Positions 45,725 to 56,134 of a stretch of 64,000 nucleotides of DNA are shown one piece after another; position 1 is the first letter of the stretch; every line of letters starts with the position of its first letter. Below the pieces are notes generated by a model, which saw nothing but the letters and a program-made list of their open reading frames with translations, did no database searches and had not been told where the DNA came from. Position numbers and translations under genes: made by a program. Origin of the DNA: Leucothrix pacifica (GTDB lineage: Bacteria; Pseudomonadota; Gammaproteobacteria; Thiotrichales; Thiotrichaceae); NCBI RefSeq assembly GCF_003172875.1, contig NZ_QGKM01000076.1:1-64000 (forward strand), in the 5' to 3' direction.

Positions 45725-48055
45725 TCAGTCAAGGCTATCTATGATTTCGGCCATGATCGGGAAGAACATTTCTGCAGCTTTTAGTCTGTCAGCAAGACCC
45801 GCTTGGTCATCAACCGCACTTCCCACAAACGCGCTGATACTGTAACGCTTACCCCGTATCACCACGCTCGCGATCAGCCACTGATCTCTTAAGGCCTGCT
45901 GCTTAGTGTAACTTTGACCGGATTTGGTTGATAAAAATCTGATATTCCTTAACCTCAGTAATTCTTTCAGACTACCATCCCTGTTATTTAGCTCATGTGT
46001 GAGCAACTGTTTCATGGTTTCTTTAGCAGCCTGCGTCCGCAGATAATTGCCATTCAAACGAATCGTTGACGGCGTTTCACTGAACTCCAGATAGCGACGA
46101 CTTTGCTCCATATCCGTCACCAGGAACTGAGAAATACTCTGCAGTGCTTTTGGATCACCTACCCCATGTAGTACCTCACTGAGCTGATGAATCAACTCAA
46201 GCATCTGCATCGGATTAGACTGCACCACGCCATAACTCATCTCATAAGCCAATTGCTCTGCATGACTGGCTTTGCCCTCACGGCTACGAAGATCCTTCAA
46301 TGAAAAATTTCGGTATAACGATTGTAATTCTTCGGGGCTAGCTTGTTTACGTACCGCATTGAACAAGGGCAATGAGGCTCGTAATTCGGTTGAATCTAAG
46401 AAACTTGCTGTATGGCCCGACTCATTAGGGGTGTCACAGTTTATGAGGCCACGGGGAAAGCCTTCGACAGAGCTTGGCAGATTCCGATAGGTTTGATTAC
46501 AGAATAATGACTCAGGCTTGTTGCCCTTGGAAGCTAACAACACCGAGGCCGGGATTGTCGATAACACGCCGATTGCACGGTCCTGCACATCACCACGCTT
46601 AAAGTAGCGAACTAACTGGCCAGCCTGATCAGCAACAATAACCTGAATATGCGCGCCAGAATTTTCAGGCTGCTCACCCAACGTTTTTCTGATACCACAG
46701 CTGGTACAACGACGCTGAAACTCTTTTAACCGGCTGAGTAAACGCGCCTGAAACTGCAGATTATCAGCAACTGGCAGACTGATCTGTGCATCACTGATTA
46801 GCTTGGTTCCATTTGACTCTGCATATTCATCCGATAAGCGTGAGTAAATCAAACTTTCGAAGTCACCGAGTGCCAGCTCTGAGCGCTTTCGCAAATTCCT
46901 TCGTTTAAGAATTTCAGTAGGAGACTGGGGAGAATTACTTTCTAAGCGAGCACTTTGCGGCTCGCGAATACGCTGCAGGTCTTTGCTGATTTCTATTGCT
47001 AAATTATTCTGATCACGTGCGTACAGGGTCAGACTGACCTCATCCGCGTTAGCTTTCAGGTCATCCCAATTTTCCAGATCCAAAACCGCATGCCGCTCTA
47101 ACTGCGCCATTGCCAGAAGGGCTTGCTCAGCATTTGATAGTTGTTCCGGGCGCTTATTAAAGACGGTTTCTGCAACCGCTCTCAAACCATAAACGTCATC
47201 AGCTTCACCTCTCAAGGCATTATGCATAGCGGTCCATCGCTTAAACTCAGAACCATTATTACGCGCCAGATACGGGAACGCATGCTTGGCTAAGCGAACC
47301 GCTGACAAGGTATTACAAAAGTCACTGAACCATCCAAAACAACGCTCATCCGCATTACCTTGGACTTGCAAGGCATTACTGAGCTGTTTGATCAGACTAT
47401 TGTTAGGTTGACTAAATGGATTGAGTGACGCAACAACATCTGTAGTGGCGATCCCCTTGTAATGGCGTTGTCGCCAAAACAACAAATCACTAATGCCGGT
47501 ATTCTGATAATCCCATCTCAACTGACGTCCGGTTTGGTGATCCAATACATCCCAATACACCGGTGGCACTAATTCAATCGATAGGCTTCCTACCGAGGAA
47601 TCTTGTCGCTGAGGGTTTGGCATTGCACCAACCAAACGCCCCTGGCTGTCCAGCAGCGCAGTTGCAGTATGTTGTTGGTGTAATTGTTGGTAGCGAGCCA
47701 ACATCTGCGGATCAGGATCACCGGATAAATAACCATATAAGCCTGCGACGCTTAGCACGGCCAAAACCAGCACAAACTTCACACCGCTCAGGAAAAACTC
47801 AGCAATACTTCGGGTATTGAAAAAGAACAGCCACCGAAACACTTGCCAGAACATTCTGACCACAGCTTCAATGAGCGCAAAGACTACGCTAACCGCATAG
47901 CGCCAGTCACTCAGCGGTAACTTGCCAGCACGCTCGCCTTTATTCCCATAACCACTCTGTACGATGTCGTGTCCAAAGTAGCGCAGCGCATGAATCCGTA
48001 CCCAGTCTACGCTCTCACGAACTAACCAAAATAGTTTTAATAAGGCCAGGTACAC
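45725..48055 (-). CDS. class A PBP-like membrane protein with degenerate catalytic motifs
   Basis: 776 residues. Hydrophobic helices lie at about 52-80 and 88-110. Residues 165-330 resemble a GT51 transglycosylase: a segment like ITQQLAKNL reads SLIKQLSNAL, and YGLRAVAETVFNKRPEQLSNAEQALLA matches well. The catalytic Glu-Asp is Ser-Asp at 189-190. Residues 465-745 resemble a transpeptidase: SxxK reads STIP (499-502), and KTG reads KSG (711-713). So it is likely a pseudo-enzyme or a regulator. A GTG start overlaps the upstream gene by 19 bp. Confidence 0.6.
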   Translation of the reverse strand: MYLALLKLFWLVRESVDWVRIHALRYFGHDIVQSGYGNKGERAGKLPLSDWRYAVSVVFALIEAVVRMFWQVFRWLFFFNTRSIAEFFLSGVKFVLVLAVLSVAGLYGYLSGDPDPQMLARYQQLHQQHTATALLDSQGRLVGAMPNPQRQDSSVGSLSIELVPPVYWDVLDHQTGRQLRWDYQNTGISDLLFWRQRHYKGIATTDVVASLNPFSQPNNSLIKQLSNALQVQGNADERCFGWFSDFCNTLSAVRLAKHAFPYLARNNGSEFKRWTAMHNALRGEADDVYGLRAVAETVFNKRPEQLSNAEQALLAMAQLERHAVLDLENWDDLKANADEVSLTLYARDQNNLAIEISKDLQRIREPQSARLESNSPQSPTEILKRRNLRKRSELALGDFESLIYSRLSDEYAESNGTKLISDAQISLPVADNLQFQARLLSRLKEFQRRCTSCGIRKTLGEQPENSGAHIQVIVADQAGQLVRYFKRGDVQDRAIGVLSTIPASVLLASKGNKPESLFCNQTYRNLPSSVEGFPRGLINCDTPNESGHTASFLDSTELRASLPLFNAVRKQASPEELQSLYRNFSLKDLRSREGKASHAEQLAYEMSYGVVQSNPMQMLELIHQLSEVLHGVGDPKALQSISQFLVTDMEQSRRYLEFSETPSTIRLNGNYLRTQAAKETMKQLLTHELNNRDGSLKELLRLRNIRFLSTKSGQSYTKQQALRDQWLIASVVIRGKRYSISAFVGSAVDDQAGLADRLKAAEMFFPIMAEIIDSLD

Positions 48056-49614
48056 GATTCATCACTTTCTTCTGCTTGATCATGCTGCTGAACCGCCACA
48101 CTCAATGCCTGTTTCAGCTCATCCCACTGCGTCGCACTCATGCGGTACACATTGAAGGTCAAATGCTCCGCATCGTCTCCCAAAATGGAGTACACCTCAT
48201 TACGAACACCTCGTGGTATCCAGCTATAAGGCACTTGCCGCAACATAGCCGGTCTGATGCGCTCACTGGCTAAGACTTCAAATAACTCCAGCAGCTCACT
48301 GGCCATACGATTACCGTGCACGGGTGAGCTTGGAATAATGAAGAAATGCTGACCCAGGCTATCGTGCAGATAAGGTTGCACATTGCTGGCCAGATGCTTC
48401 ATATCTGTAATACCGCGAAGTTTTGAAGCATCTTCTGCACTGAAGTACTCACCCTCGAAAGAATCACTCATCCAATTACGACGTCTTGATATATAGCCGT
48501 CTGCCAGACCAACAATTAACAACACAAAGTCAACCAGAGCACCTAGCAACAAAGGAATATAATCATCCCGACGTGTTGAATCCTTACCCTGCTCCATCAA
48601 GGGCTGAAGGTTTTCTCCTCTCCACCAGGCACCGATCAGTCCCGGAATAGAGCGAATTACATCCATCGCACGATTCAGAACGTTACGCTGATCATAAGGG
48701 TTGAACAGCTGGACATCTTCCATAAACGGCAAGTTTTCAATACTGGCCAACATGGCGTTACCGTTCAGCGTAATGGTGTTATCCGGACATGGAATATTAC
48801 CAGCCGCTGTTGGGACGATACGCTGACGTTTTTCACCTACCCGTTGCGCAATCACCCGTGATGACTCCACCAGTACTGGTGCATTACGACTGGTATTAAT
48901 CTCATGCACGATGCCATTAATCTCACTTTGCAGGGAGGCAACGTCCTGAGTGTCAGGGCGATAATTTTCGATAATGGTTTGCAGCTGGGTAATGTCTTGT
49001 TTTACTTTAGCGCCCAGTGGTTCGATGCTGCTGGCAATTGCTGAAAACACCAATGCTTCATTATTTCGGAAAGTACGGCGAGGTCCTTTACCCGGCACTG
49101 AGCCATCACCACAACTCCCACCGAAATTTTCTTCTTCGCGGGCGCGTCTTTCAGAGTAGAGCTTTAGCTGTTTACTCCCTCGCTCCACCGCTTCAAATGA
49201 CAATAAGTAATCTTGTGCACCATCACGCACATTGTTTAGCTGTGCCGTAAAGTTCTCTTGTGCGTACCCCTCTGCACGCAACAACTTGTAGTAGAATCCG
49301 TAACTGAAAAACACACTAATACACATCATCAGCACGTACAGCGGCAACCAGCGAAACTTAACCAAGAGCCTGCGCGACAGTGCCATTTTGCGCAGTGAGT
49401 AAACCAATACTAACTGGATGCAAAACACCACCAGCCCCAGCACAACGATGCTGATCCAAGAAGCATCCTCTGGCGTTGCAAAAGAGAAACGAACCAATCC
49501 ATCATAGCTGGTATAAAACGAGATGACGGATAGTAATATGATTAAGACCACGGGCGTGGTTCTGGCGTTCGTGAAGAAGCCAGCAAGCATGCCTAAAAAG
49601 GTAGGGTTTGCCAT
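48037..49614 (-). CDS. multi-pass membrane protein of unknown function, partner of the PBP-like gene
   Basis: 525 residues from the ATG at 49614, preceded by AAGGA at 5 bp; an earlier ATG at 49635 lacks a site. Four N-terminal membrane helices (about 5-120) precede a large, probably periplasmic part with Cys pairs (SCGDGS, IPCPD) and helical content. A further hydrophobic segment LLLGALVDFVLLIVGLADGYI (about 365-385) leads to a soluble C-terminal domain of about 140 residues. It overlaps the PBP-like gene. Not recognised. Together they look like one envelope complex. Confidence 0.65.
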   Translation of the reverse strand: MANPTFLGMLAGFFTNARTTPVVLIILLSVISFYTSYDGLVRFSFATPEDASWISIVVLGLVVFCIQLVLVYSLRKMALSRRLLVKFRWLPLYVLMMCISVFFSYGFYYKLLRAEGYAQENFTAQLNNVRDGAQDYLLSFEAVERGSKQLKLYSERRAREEENFGGSCGDGSVPGKGPRRTFRNNEALVFSAIASSIEPLGAKVKQDITQLQTIIENYRPDTQDVASLQSEINGIVHEINTSRNAPVLVESSRVIAQRVGEKRQRIVPTAAGNIPCPDNTITLNGNAMLASIENLPFMEDVQLFNPYDQRNVLNRAMDVIRSIPGLIGAWWRGENLQPLMEQGKDSTRRDDYIPLLLGALVDFVLLIVGLADGYISRRRNWMSDSFEGEYFSAEDASKLRGITDMKHLASNVQPYLHDSLGQHFFIIPSSPVHGNRMASELLELFEVLASERIRPAMLRQVPYSWIPRGVRNEVYSILGDDAEHLTFNVYRMSATQWDELKQALSVAVQQHDQAEESDESCTWPY

Positions 49615-49740
49615 GTATTCCTTACGCCATGCCAATAAAGTTGTGAGCAGTACCTAGTTTTCTGTATTCCATTTCAGATCTCGGATTTATAGGCGTGACA
49701 ATATACCCGCTGAGCTGCGGATTGCAAACTTAACATCATG

Positions 49741-51387
49741 TTACCGATGCGTCATCAAACGCATTTTAGTCTGTAAGCCACTTTGGCGCTGTACCTGCTG
49801 ATTCACTGTGTAAGCAAATATCGCTGGTGAAGCCACGATATCGACCTTCTGCTTGGCGCGTGTTATGGCGGTGTATAGTAATTCACGGGATAACAATGGA
49901 TTATTATTAGCCGGTAACACAATCATCACATGGGTAAATTCTGAGCCCTGACTTTTATGTATTGTCATAGCGTAGACCGTTTGATGTTCTGGCAATCGCC
50001 CCGGCATTACGGGCCTCAACGAGCCATCACTTTGTTCAAACCATACACGCATTTGATCTCGCTCTGCATCATACAAGCACAGACCGATATCACCGTTGAA
50101 TAAGCCTAGAGCCGGATCATTACGGTTGATCATCACCGGCCGGCCATGATACCAAGTCAGATGTGTCGCAATGCCTTGCCCCTGCAAGCCTTTTTCTAAA
50201 GCCTGATTTAATCCTTCAACGCCATGAGCCCCTTGCCGAAGAGCGGCTAACACCTGAAACTTTGAAAACTCCGCAAACGCTGCTTCCGGATCAGCACTGC
50301 GCTTTATTTGTTGAATATACGCTTGATAATGTGCCTGCATATGCTCCACTGGATCGGCTACCACCTCGCTCACCACATCCTGCGCCGGATCTTGCAGGAT
50401 CTGCCACGCTTGTTTTGCCTGACAATGATTCACCGCCAATGCCATATCCTTAATCGGCCCGCTGAAGCGCCAGGTCTTTTTAAGCTGCAAGGTGTGTTGA
50501 GGTAAGCTGGCACACAAGTCACTAAGCGCTGCACCAGACTCCACGGAGGCAAGCTGATCCTGATCACCCAGCAATATCAATCTGGCATCAGGGTGCAAGG
50601 CATCAATGACTTTACTCATCATCGCCAAATCAATCATGGACGCCTCATCAACCACCAACATATCGCAGCTCAAAGGCTTTTTGGCGTGATGTCTGAATTG
50701 TGTGGATTGATTAATAGGCCCCAATAAGCGATGCAACGTACTGACCTTATCCGGAATAGACTCAAGTAAGACATCACCCAAGTCAGTCATCCCCTGCTTT
50801 CCTTCCATTAATGACTGCTGCAAGCGCATCGCTGCTTTACCAGTTGGTGCTGCCAGTGCGATAGATAACTCACCATTATGAATCTCCTGCAATAATGCAA
50901 GAATCTTGAGCACGGTCGTGGTTTTCCCGGTACCAGGGCCACCGGTAATTATACTGAAAGACTGCTGAGCACTGCAGGCAGCGGCTTCACGCTGCCAATC
51001 CGTTTCCTCTGCCTCATTCTGAGAACCAAAGTACTTATCCAGCAACGCATCTAAGTCGGCTGGCTTATCGATCTGACGTTCAATGCGTTTGCTAATGCTC
51101 GCAACAAGACGAGACTCGTATCGCCAGTAACGTTGTAGATACAGATGATCACCTTCTAAAATCAGTGGCGTGTTATCAGATGCCGACACCAGCGATGAAC
51201 TCAATAGCAATGATTGCTGAGATTCATTCACGGTTATACAACTGTGCCCTGCACTTTGCGCAGCGGATAAATCCAATACCATTTGTCTAAAGTCAGTTTG
51301 CTGCTCAGCAGATACACCAGAGCGCCCTGTTAAAAACTCTGCCAGAGCCTGATCCAACCTTGAATACACAACATTAGGCGCACTCAT
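49741..51387 (-). CDS. recD: exodeoxyribonuclease V alpha subunit
   Basis: 548 residues, slightly shorter than E. coli RecD (about 608). Walker A GGPGTGKTTTV, Walker B VVDEASMID, GDQDQLASVESG and the motif VI region AMTIHKSQGSEF are all present. It is the 5'-3' helicase motor of RecBCD. It overlaps the recB stop by four bases. recC is not in this window. Confidence 0.93.
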   Translation of the reverse strand: MSAPNVVYSRLDQALAEFLTGRSGVSAEQQTDFRQMVLDLSAAQSAGHSCITVNESQQSLLLSSSLVSASDNTPLILEGDHLYLQRYWRYESRLVASISKRIERQIDKPADLDALLDKYFGSQNEAEETDWQREAAACSAQQSFSIITGGPGTGKTTTVLKILALLQEIHNGELSIALAAPTGKAAMRLQQSLMEGKQGMTDLGDVLLESIPDKVSTLHRLLGPINQSTQFRHHAKKPLSCDMLVVDEASMIDLAMMSKVIDALHPDARLILLGDQDQLASVESGAALSDLCASLPQHTLQLKKTWRFSGPIKDMALAVNHCQAKQAWQILQDPAQDVVSEVVADPVEHMQAHYQAYIQQIKRSADPEAAFAEFSKFQVLAALRQGAHGVEGLNQALEKGLQGQGIATHLTWYHGRPVMINRNDPALGLFNGDIGLCLYDAERDQMRVWFEQSDGSLRPVMPGRLPEHQTVYAMTIHKSQGSEFTHVMIVLPANNNPLLSRELLYTAITRAKQKVDIVASPAIFAYTVNQQVQRQSGLQTKMRLMTHR

Positions 51388-54300
51388 GAATTCACCCCCG
51401 ACAACACATCGCTGATCCCCTGAATAACATCTAAAGAGGGACGGTCAACAAATACGCCTTGCATTGGCAGAGTTTGATCCATACCACGCAAGAATAAATA
51501 CTTCACACCGCCAAAGTGTTGCTCATATTGATAGTCCGGCAAACGCTGTTCCAGATAATGATGTAATACCACCGAATACAAAAAGTATTGCAGTCCGTAA
51601 TTATGTGCCTGCATCGCCTTCTCAATATTGCTGTGGTCGTACTGATCCAAGGCATTGGACTTGTAATCCATCACGTAATACCGACCGTCATACTCACAAA
51701 TCAGATCGATAAAGCCTGTCAGTTGACCACTTAGCTCACGATGCGACAGAGACTGGCAGGCTGGTTGCTCTGCTAACAAGCGATTTAAGCCCTGAGTCTG
51801 CAAGTCATTAATCGCAAAATAAAAAGGCATTTCTTTGAGGCATGCGCTGTCTTCAAGACTGGCAAGGGTAAACTGAGAGTTGTGCGCATCTAATGGTGCA
51901 GTAACTGATTTGATCAGCAAGTCATCCAGTGCCTGTTCACCTGTTTCATCCAGTGACAATCCATACCGTAAGCAACTACGCTCACGTTGCTTGGCGTAGT
52001 TTTCGTAATCTTTCGGTTTCTGCTTCCCCAGATCCTTCAGAAAGCTAAAACTGTTATGTTCCAGTAAGTCATGCAGCACGTTTCCGGTATGTGCGCCTTT
52101 GGGTAGCTGATAAACGACTTCCTCTTCGGTAGCTTCCTCCGGTTGCTCCACAACCAGATCGCCAACGTCCTCGACATCCACCGGTTCCTGAGATTTATCG
52201 ATCGGTAGTTCGTGATTTTGCGTGTGATGACTGAGGTAAGCTAAGGCTGAGTAACTACTCATTTGCCAGCGTTGTTTTATTTCTTTTTCTTGCTGCCGCG
52301 CTAATAAGCTTCCTGCCTCAGCGCCCTTTACATCAGCACGTAATAATTCATCCTCTGCCGGGATTATGGCGAATTCAAAACAATCAGCTGATTCACTCAA
52401 GCCTTTTAGCTTATCCAGCCAATTTTCCTCAGGACTATGCGGTTTTAGCAAGTAGGCAAAAGCAGAATTATTGTCCCTCTTAGCGGATCTCACAGTCGCC
52501 CATGGCATATAGCAACGTGCCGCAGCGCGGGTCACTGAGACGTATAACAAACGCAAATCTTCCGCTCGCTGTTCAAATTTAGCCTGCTCAAAACGCTCCA
52601 TTTGCTTGGTCGTACCCAAATCAGCAATGAGCTGATCACCCTCATGACAGATCACTACCTTGTCGCCAGTCGGTTTTTGTCCGGCATCCTTCTCACCCCA
52701 TAACTCAGGGCAAAAAACGACGGGATATTCCAAGCCCTTAGCACTGTGAATCGTAACGATACTAACAGCAGCTTCATCCTGCTCCAGACGAAGCTCCTGA
52801 CCATCACTGGTTTGTTCGCCTTGTAGTGCCAGATTGAGCCATTGCACTGTTTTGTGCATATCCAATCGTTCATCGCTTGCCGCCTGCTGTAACAGCTCCA
52901 GCATATGATTGAGGTTGGTAATGCGACGTTCCGGTTGTTCCAACCTACTTAGATTCTGCAATACTTGATGCCTGGACATTAAAGCCCGCATCATGGCCAT
53001 CAAACCTTTTTGCTGCCATTGCTGCTGAAAAAGCTGAAAATCACTCACATATTCTTGCAGCTTCATATCATCCCGACACACAGCATCATAAGCCTGCCCA
53101 TCTAAGCCAAACCAAGGTAATGTCAGTGCCTGTCGCACGCGTTGTAAGTTTGCGGGTTGTAATAAGGCATGTAATAAGTGGAGTAGATTGACCGCCTCCT
53201 CACTCTCAAACACTGAGTGCTTGCTGTTAAGTACTGCGGGAATACCTACTGCTTGTAAATAGCGTTGATAAGTGGCTGCCTCTTCATTGCCGCGCACTAA
53301 AATAGCAATATCTTGTGGCTCCAATGGCACCGTATCGCTGGCGGAATCCCCCTTGCCCGCACCGTTGTTCTCATCCAACAAGCGCACAATCTCATTGACC
53401 ACTTGTATACGAATTGCTTCTTTAGCAAAACCGGAAGTCCAATAGCCGTCAGGCTTACCCGGAAAGTCTTCCAGCATCCACAGCACCATGGTATGTGCAG
53501 TCTCACCATGCCACCACAACTTGTCGGTAGTGTTGCCTGCTTTTACCGGATAATAGGGAATATCCTCCAGCAAAAAAGGCTTGTCGATGCCAGCAAACAA
53601 TTGATTGACCGAGTTAACCAGCTTCGGGTGAGAGCGAAAGTTTGTTTCCAGTGTATAGGCACGTTGCGCTGCGTGCTTTGCGGAGAGGTAAGAGTAAATA
53701 TCGGCACCGCGGAATTTATAGATCGCCTGCTTGGGATCACCAATAAGGTACAGATAGTGCTGAGGTGTGGCGTAGACAGTTGAAAAAATATTCCACTGTT
53801 GTTGATCCGTATCCTGAAACTCATCAATTAAAGCAACCGCGAACTGTCTTCTTAACGCAGCCTGTAATAACTCGCCACCATCCGCCTCTAACACCCGTGC
53901 CAGACGAATAATTAAGTCGTTAAACGACAATACTTTTTGCGTGGACTGACTGGATTGCAAGTGCTCCTCAAGATAAGCCAGCAACCCTAAGCGAAACGCT
54001 AAACCAACCTGATCCAGTTTTTCTAACAAAGCGTCTAAATCATTAGTTTGTGTGATACCAATGTCGGCAAAAAACGCCTGTTTTCTTTCCTCTGACGTGA
54101 GGCCGCCTTTTTTTCTGAATTTATTACCGTGTAGTGACGCCACTAATGAGTCGTATGAAAAAATCTGAAGACTAGTGGTTGGCGCCGCCCCTTCTGGATT
54201 GCTAAGCCATGTCACGACGTCATCGCTTGCCATAGCCAATCGCTCAGCAACCCCGGCTTTAAAAATGTCCGCAAACGAAGTTACCAATTCCATCAATGGC

Positions 54301-55010
54301 TGAATCACAGACTGCTCAAAGCCACGTAAGGCTTCGATATCTGAGCGAATACCAACAAATAACTTATCTAAATCCAAATCAGACGGATATGTTTGCATCC
54401 CCTCTTTAATGGACCGAATGCTGCTTAGCAACGCCGCCGGTGTTTTGTATTGTGCAGTACAGATAGATACTTTCTGTGCATCGGCCACATACAACTGTCG
54501 TCGCCAATAATCCTCCGCCAGCGATAACTTTAAGTGATCCACACTACTGCTCAACTCAGCATCAAACAATTGCCCGCTCTCTAAGGCATATTGACGAAGC
54601 ATACGCTGACAAAAGCTGTGAATCGTGAAGATGGATGCGTTATCAATAGACGCTAAGGCGGTTGCGACACGTTCTGCTACCTGCTGCTTATCCTCCAACT
54701 GATTCGCCCACGCTGTAAAGGCTGGGTCTTGCTCTTTATTTAGCGGGTTATCCGGGTCTGTGATAAATCGCTTTAAGTCCTGCAATCGCATACGAATACG
54801 CGTACGCAATTCCTGAGTCGCCGCCTTGGTAAACGTCACGACCAGCACTTTCTCAATGGGCAATTGCTGCTCCACCACAAAGCGCAACACCAACATGGCA
54901 ATCGAAAAGGTTTTTCCGGTTCCCGCGCTGGCCTCGATCAGGTTTATGCCCGTCTCAAGCTCAGTGTTAAAAGCATCAAACGGCAATGGCTGGAGCTCAA
55001 ATTGGGACAT
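51384..55010 (-). CDS. recB: exodeoxyribonuclease V beta subunit
   Basis: 1208 residues from the ATG at 55010; a frame from 55040 is possible. The UvrD-like motor has EASAGTGKTFSIA, TFTKAAT, ALIDEFQDTDQQQWNIF and a late SIVTIHSAKGLEYPVVF. The C-terminal nuclease domain carries GFIDLICEYDGRYYVMDYKSN. It processes double-strand breaks with RecC and RecD. No recC precedes it: the next gene upstream is a divergent diguanylate cyclase. recC must lie elsewhere or be absent. Confidence 0.94.
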   Translation of the reverse strand: MSQFELQPLPFDAFNTELETGINLIEASAGTGKTFSIAMLVLRFVVEQQLPIEKVLVVTFTKAATQELRTRIRMRLQDLKRFITDPDNPLNKEQDPAFTAWANQLEDKQQVAERVATALASIDNASIFTIHSFCQRMLRQYALESGQLFDAELSSSVDHLKLSLAEDYWRRQLYVADAQKVSICTAQYKTPAALLSSIRSIKEGMQTYPSDLDLDKLFVGIRSDIEALRGFEQSVIQPLMELVTSFADIFKAGVAERLAMASDDVVTWLSNPEGAAPTTSLQIFSYDSLVASLHGNKFRKKGGLTSEERKQAFFADIGITQTNDLDALLEKLDQVGLAFRLGLLAYLEEHLQSSQSTQKVLSFNDLIIRLARVLEADGGELLQAALRRQFAVALIDEFQDTDQQQWNIFSTVYATPQHYLYLIGDPKQAIYKFRGADIYSYLSAKHAAQRAYTLETNFRSHPKLVNSVNQLFAGIDKPFLLEDIPYYPVKAGNTTDKLWWHGETAHTMVLWMLEDFPGKPDGYWTSGFAKEAIRIQVVNEIVRLLDENNGAGKGDSASDTVPLEPQDIAILVRGNEEAATYQRYLQAVGIPAVLNSKHSVFESEEAVNLLHLLHALLQPANLQRVRQALTLPWFGLDGQAYDAVCRDDMKLQEYVSDFQLFQQQWQQKGLMAMMRALMSRHQVLQNLSRLEQPERRITNLNHMLELLQQAASDERLDMHKTVQWLNLALQGEQTSDGQELRLEQDEAAVSIVTIHSAKGLEYPVVFCPELWGEKDAGQKPTGDKVVICHEGDQLIADLGTTKQMERFEQAKFEQRAEDLRLLYVSVTRAAARCYMPWATVRSAKRDNNSAFAYLLKPHSPEENWLDKLKGLSESADCFEFAIIPAEDELLRADVKGAEAGSLLARQQEKEIKQRWQMSSYSALAYLSHHTQNHELPIDKSQEPVDVEDVGDLVVEQPEEATEEEVVYQLPKGAHTGNVLHDLLEHNSFSFLKDLGKQKPKDYENYAKQRERSCLRYGLSLDETGEQALDDLLIKSVTAPLDAHNSQFTLASLEDSACLKEMPFYFAINDLQTQGLNRLLAEQPACQSLSHRELSGQLTGFIDLICEYDGRYYVMDYKSNALDQYDHSNIEKAMQAHNYGLQYFLYSVVLHHYLEQRLPDYQYEQHFGGVKYLFLRGMDQTLPMQGVFVDRPSLDVIQGISDVLSGVNS

Positions 55011-55129
55011 GGGCGATTCTTTGGAAGTCAGCGAGGCCATATTGATACCACATATCGGATAATCGGCAAGTGCTTTTTAAATAAAGATAAGGTTCAGCAA
55101 CCCAATCATAAGATTAAATAAAAAGGCTA

Positions 55130-56134
55130 ATGACGTTGGAAAATCGCAGCTATAAAGAGAAAATTTTGCTCTACGGTTCATTACTTGGACTCCTGGCACT
55201 AGTTCCTATTACAGTGTACCGTTTTTTAAGTGGTGATTACCTGATCGCTGCACTCGAGACACTACTTGCCATTGGTGTTGGTTCAGTGTCCGTCTATGTC
55301 TGGCATACCGGAAAAACCTTAGTGCCCGGTTTTTTAGTATCCCTATTCTCTTTGACTACCATCGTTGTCATTCTCCATGTCAAAAATCCGGCGGTTGCGT
55401 ATTGGCTGTTCCCCATCAGTCTGGCTTGTTACAGCATCGTTGATCATCGCTCGGCGTCAGTGCTTAATTTGTTAGCGGTATTCTTTGCATTCCCCGCCAT
55501 ATATCCCAGGGCAGACTTACATCAGGTTTTGGTGTTTTACAGTGCATTTACAATACAGTCATTTTTCGCTTACATATTTACAGTCGCTAACTTAAATCAT
55601 AACCAGCAGTTATCTCAGCTTGCAGAGCGAGATGCACTAACAGGCGCACTCAATCGACGCGCACTTGATGAAAACATGCTGATTGCGATCAATAAACTGA
55701 AACGTAATCACTCGTTTAATAAGTCATTAATTATTCTGGATCTGGATCATTTTAAAGACATCAACGATACCTATGGACACAGTACGGGCGATGAAATACT
55801 GATACGAATTGCCAGACTTATCCGGTCAAATATTCGCTTGTCAGATAGCTTATTCCGTTATGGTGGAGAGGAGTTTGTTATTCTGGTTGATAATGCCAAC
55901 CTTCAGGAAGCCAAAACACTTGCAGAGGGCATTCGTGAGCGCGTGGAAATGGGCAACATTTTTGAGAAACGCAGCATCACCATTTCACTTGGCGTGGCCG
56001 AACTAAAACATAACCTCTCAGCAGATGCATGGCTAAAGTCAGCTGATGATGCTCTTTATGAAGCAAAGCGCAGTGGTCGCAATAAGGTGTGTGTCGCGAG
56101 CAACGCTGGAACTGAGTTAGCTGTTGCCGCCTAA
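55130..56134 (+). CDS. membrane diguanylate cyclase (GGDEF)
   Basis: 334 residues. Five to six N-terminal membrane helices fill about 15-160. The GGDEF domain (about 170-325) begins RDALTGALNRRAL and has the active loop RYGGEEF. An inhibitory I-site RLSD lies five residues upstream of GGEEF, so product feedback is likely. It makes c-di-GMP at the inner membrane. Its stop overlaps that of the convergent GDPD gene. yajQ, a possible c-di-GMP receptor, is elsewhere in the window. Confidence 0.9.
   Translation: MTLENRSYKEKILLYGSLLGLLALVPITVYRFLSGDYLIAALETLLAIGVGSVSVYVWHTGKTLVPGFLVSLFSLTTIVVILHVKNPAVAYWLFPISLACYSIVDHRSASVLNLLAVFFAFPAIYPRADLHQVLVFYSAFTIQSFFAYIFTVANLNHNQQLSQLAERDALTGALNRRALDENMLIAINKLKRNHSFNKSLIILDLDHFKDINDTYGHSTGDEILIRIARLIRSNIRLSDSLFRYGGEEFVILVDNANLQEAKTLAEGIRERVEMGNIFEKRSITISLGVAELKHNLSADAWLKSADDALYEAKRSGRNKVCVASNAGTELAVAA

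Noticed and set aside
53313-53783. 156-codon open frame antisense to recB
   Set aside because: It is opposite the conserved recB motor domain and shows no family or ribosome site; a shadow frame.
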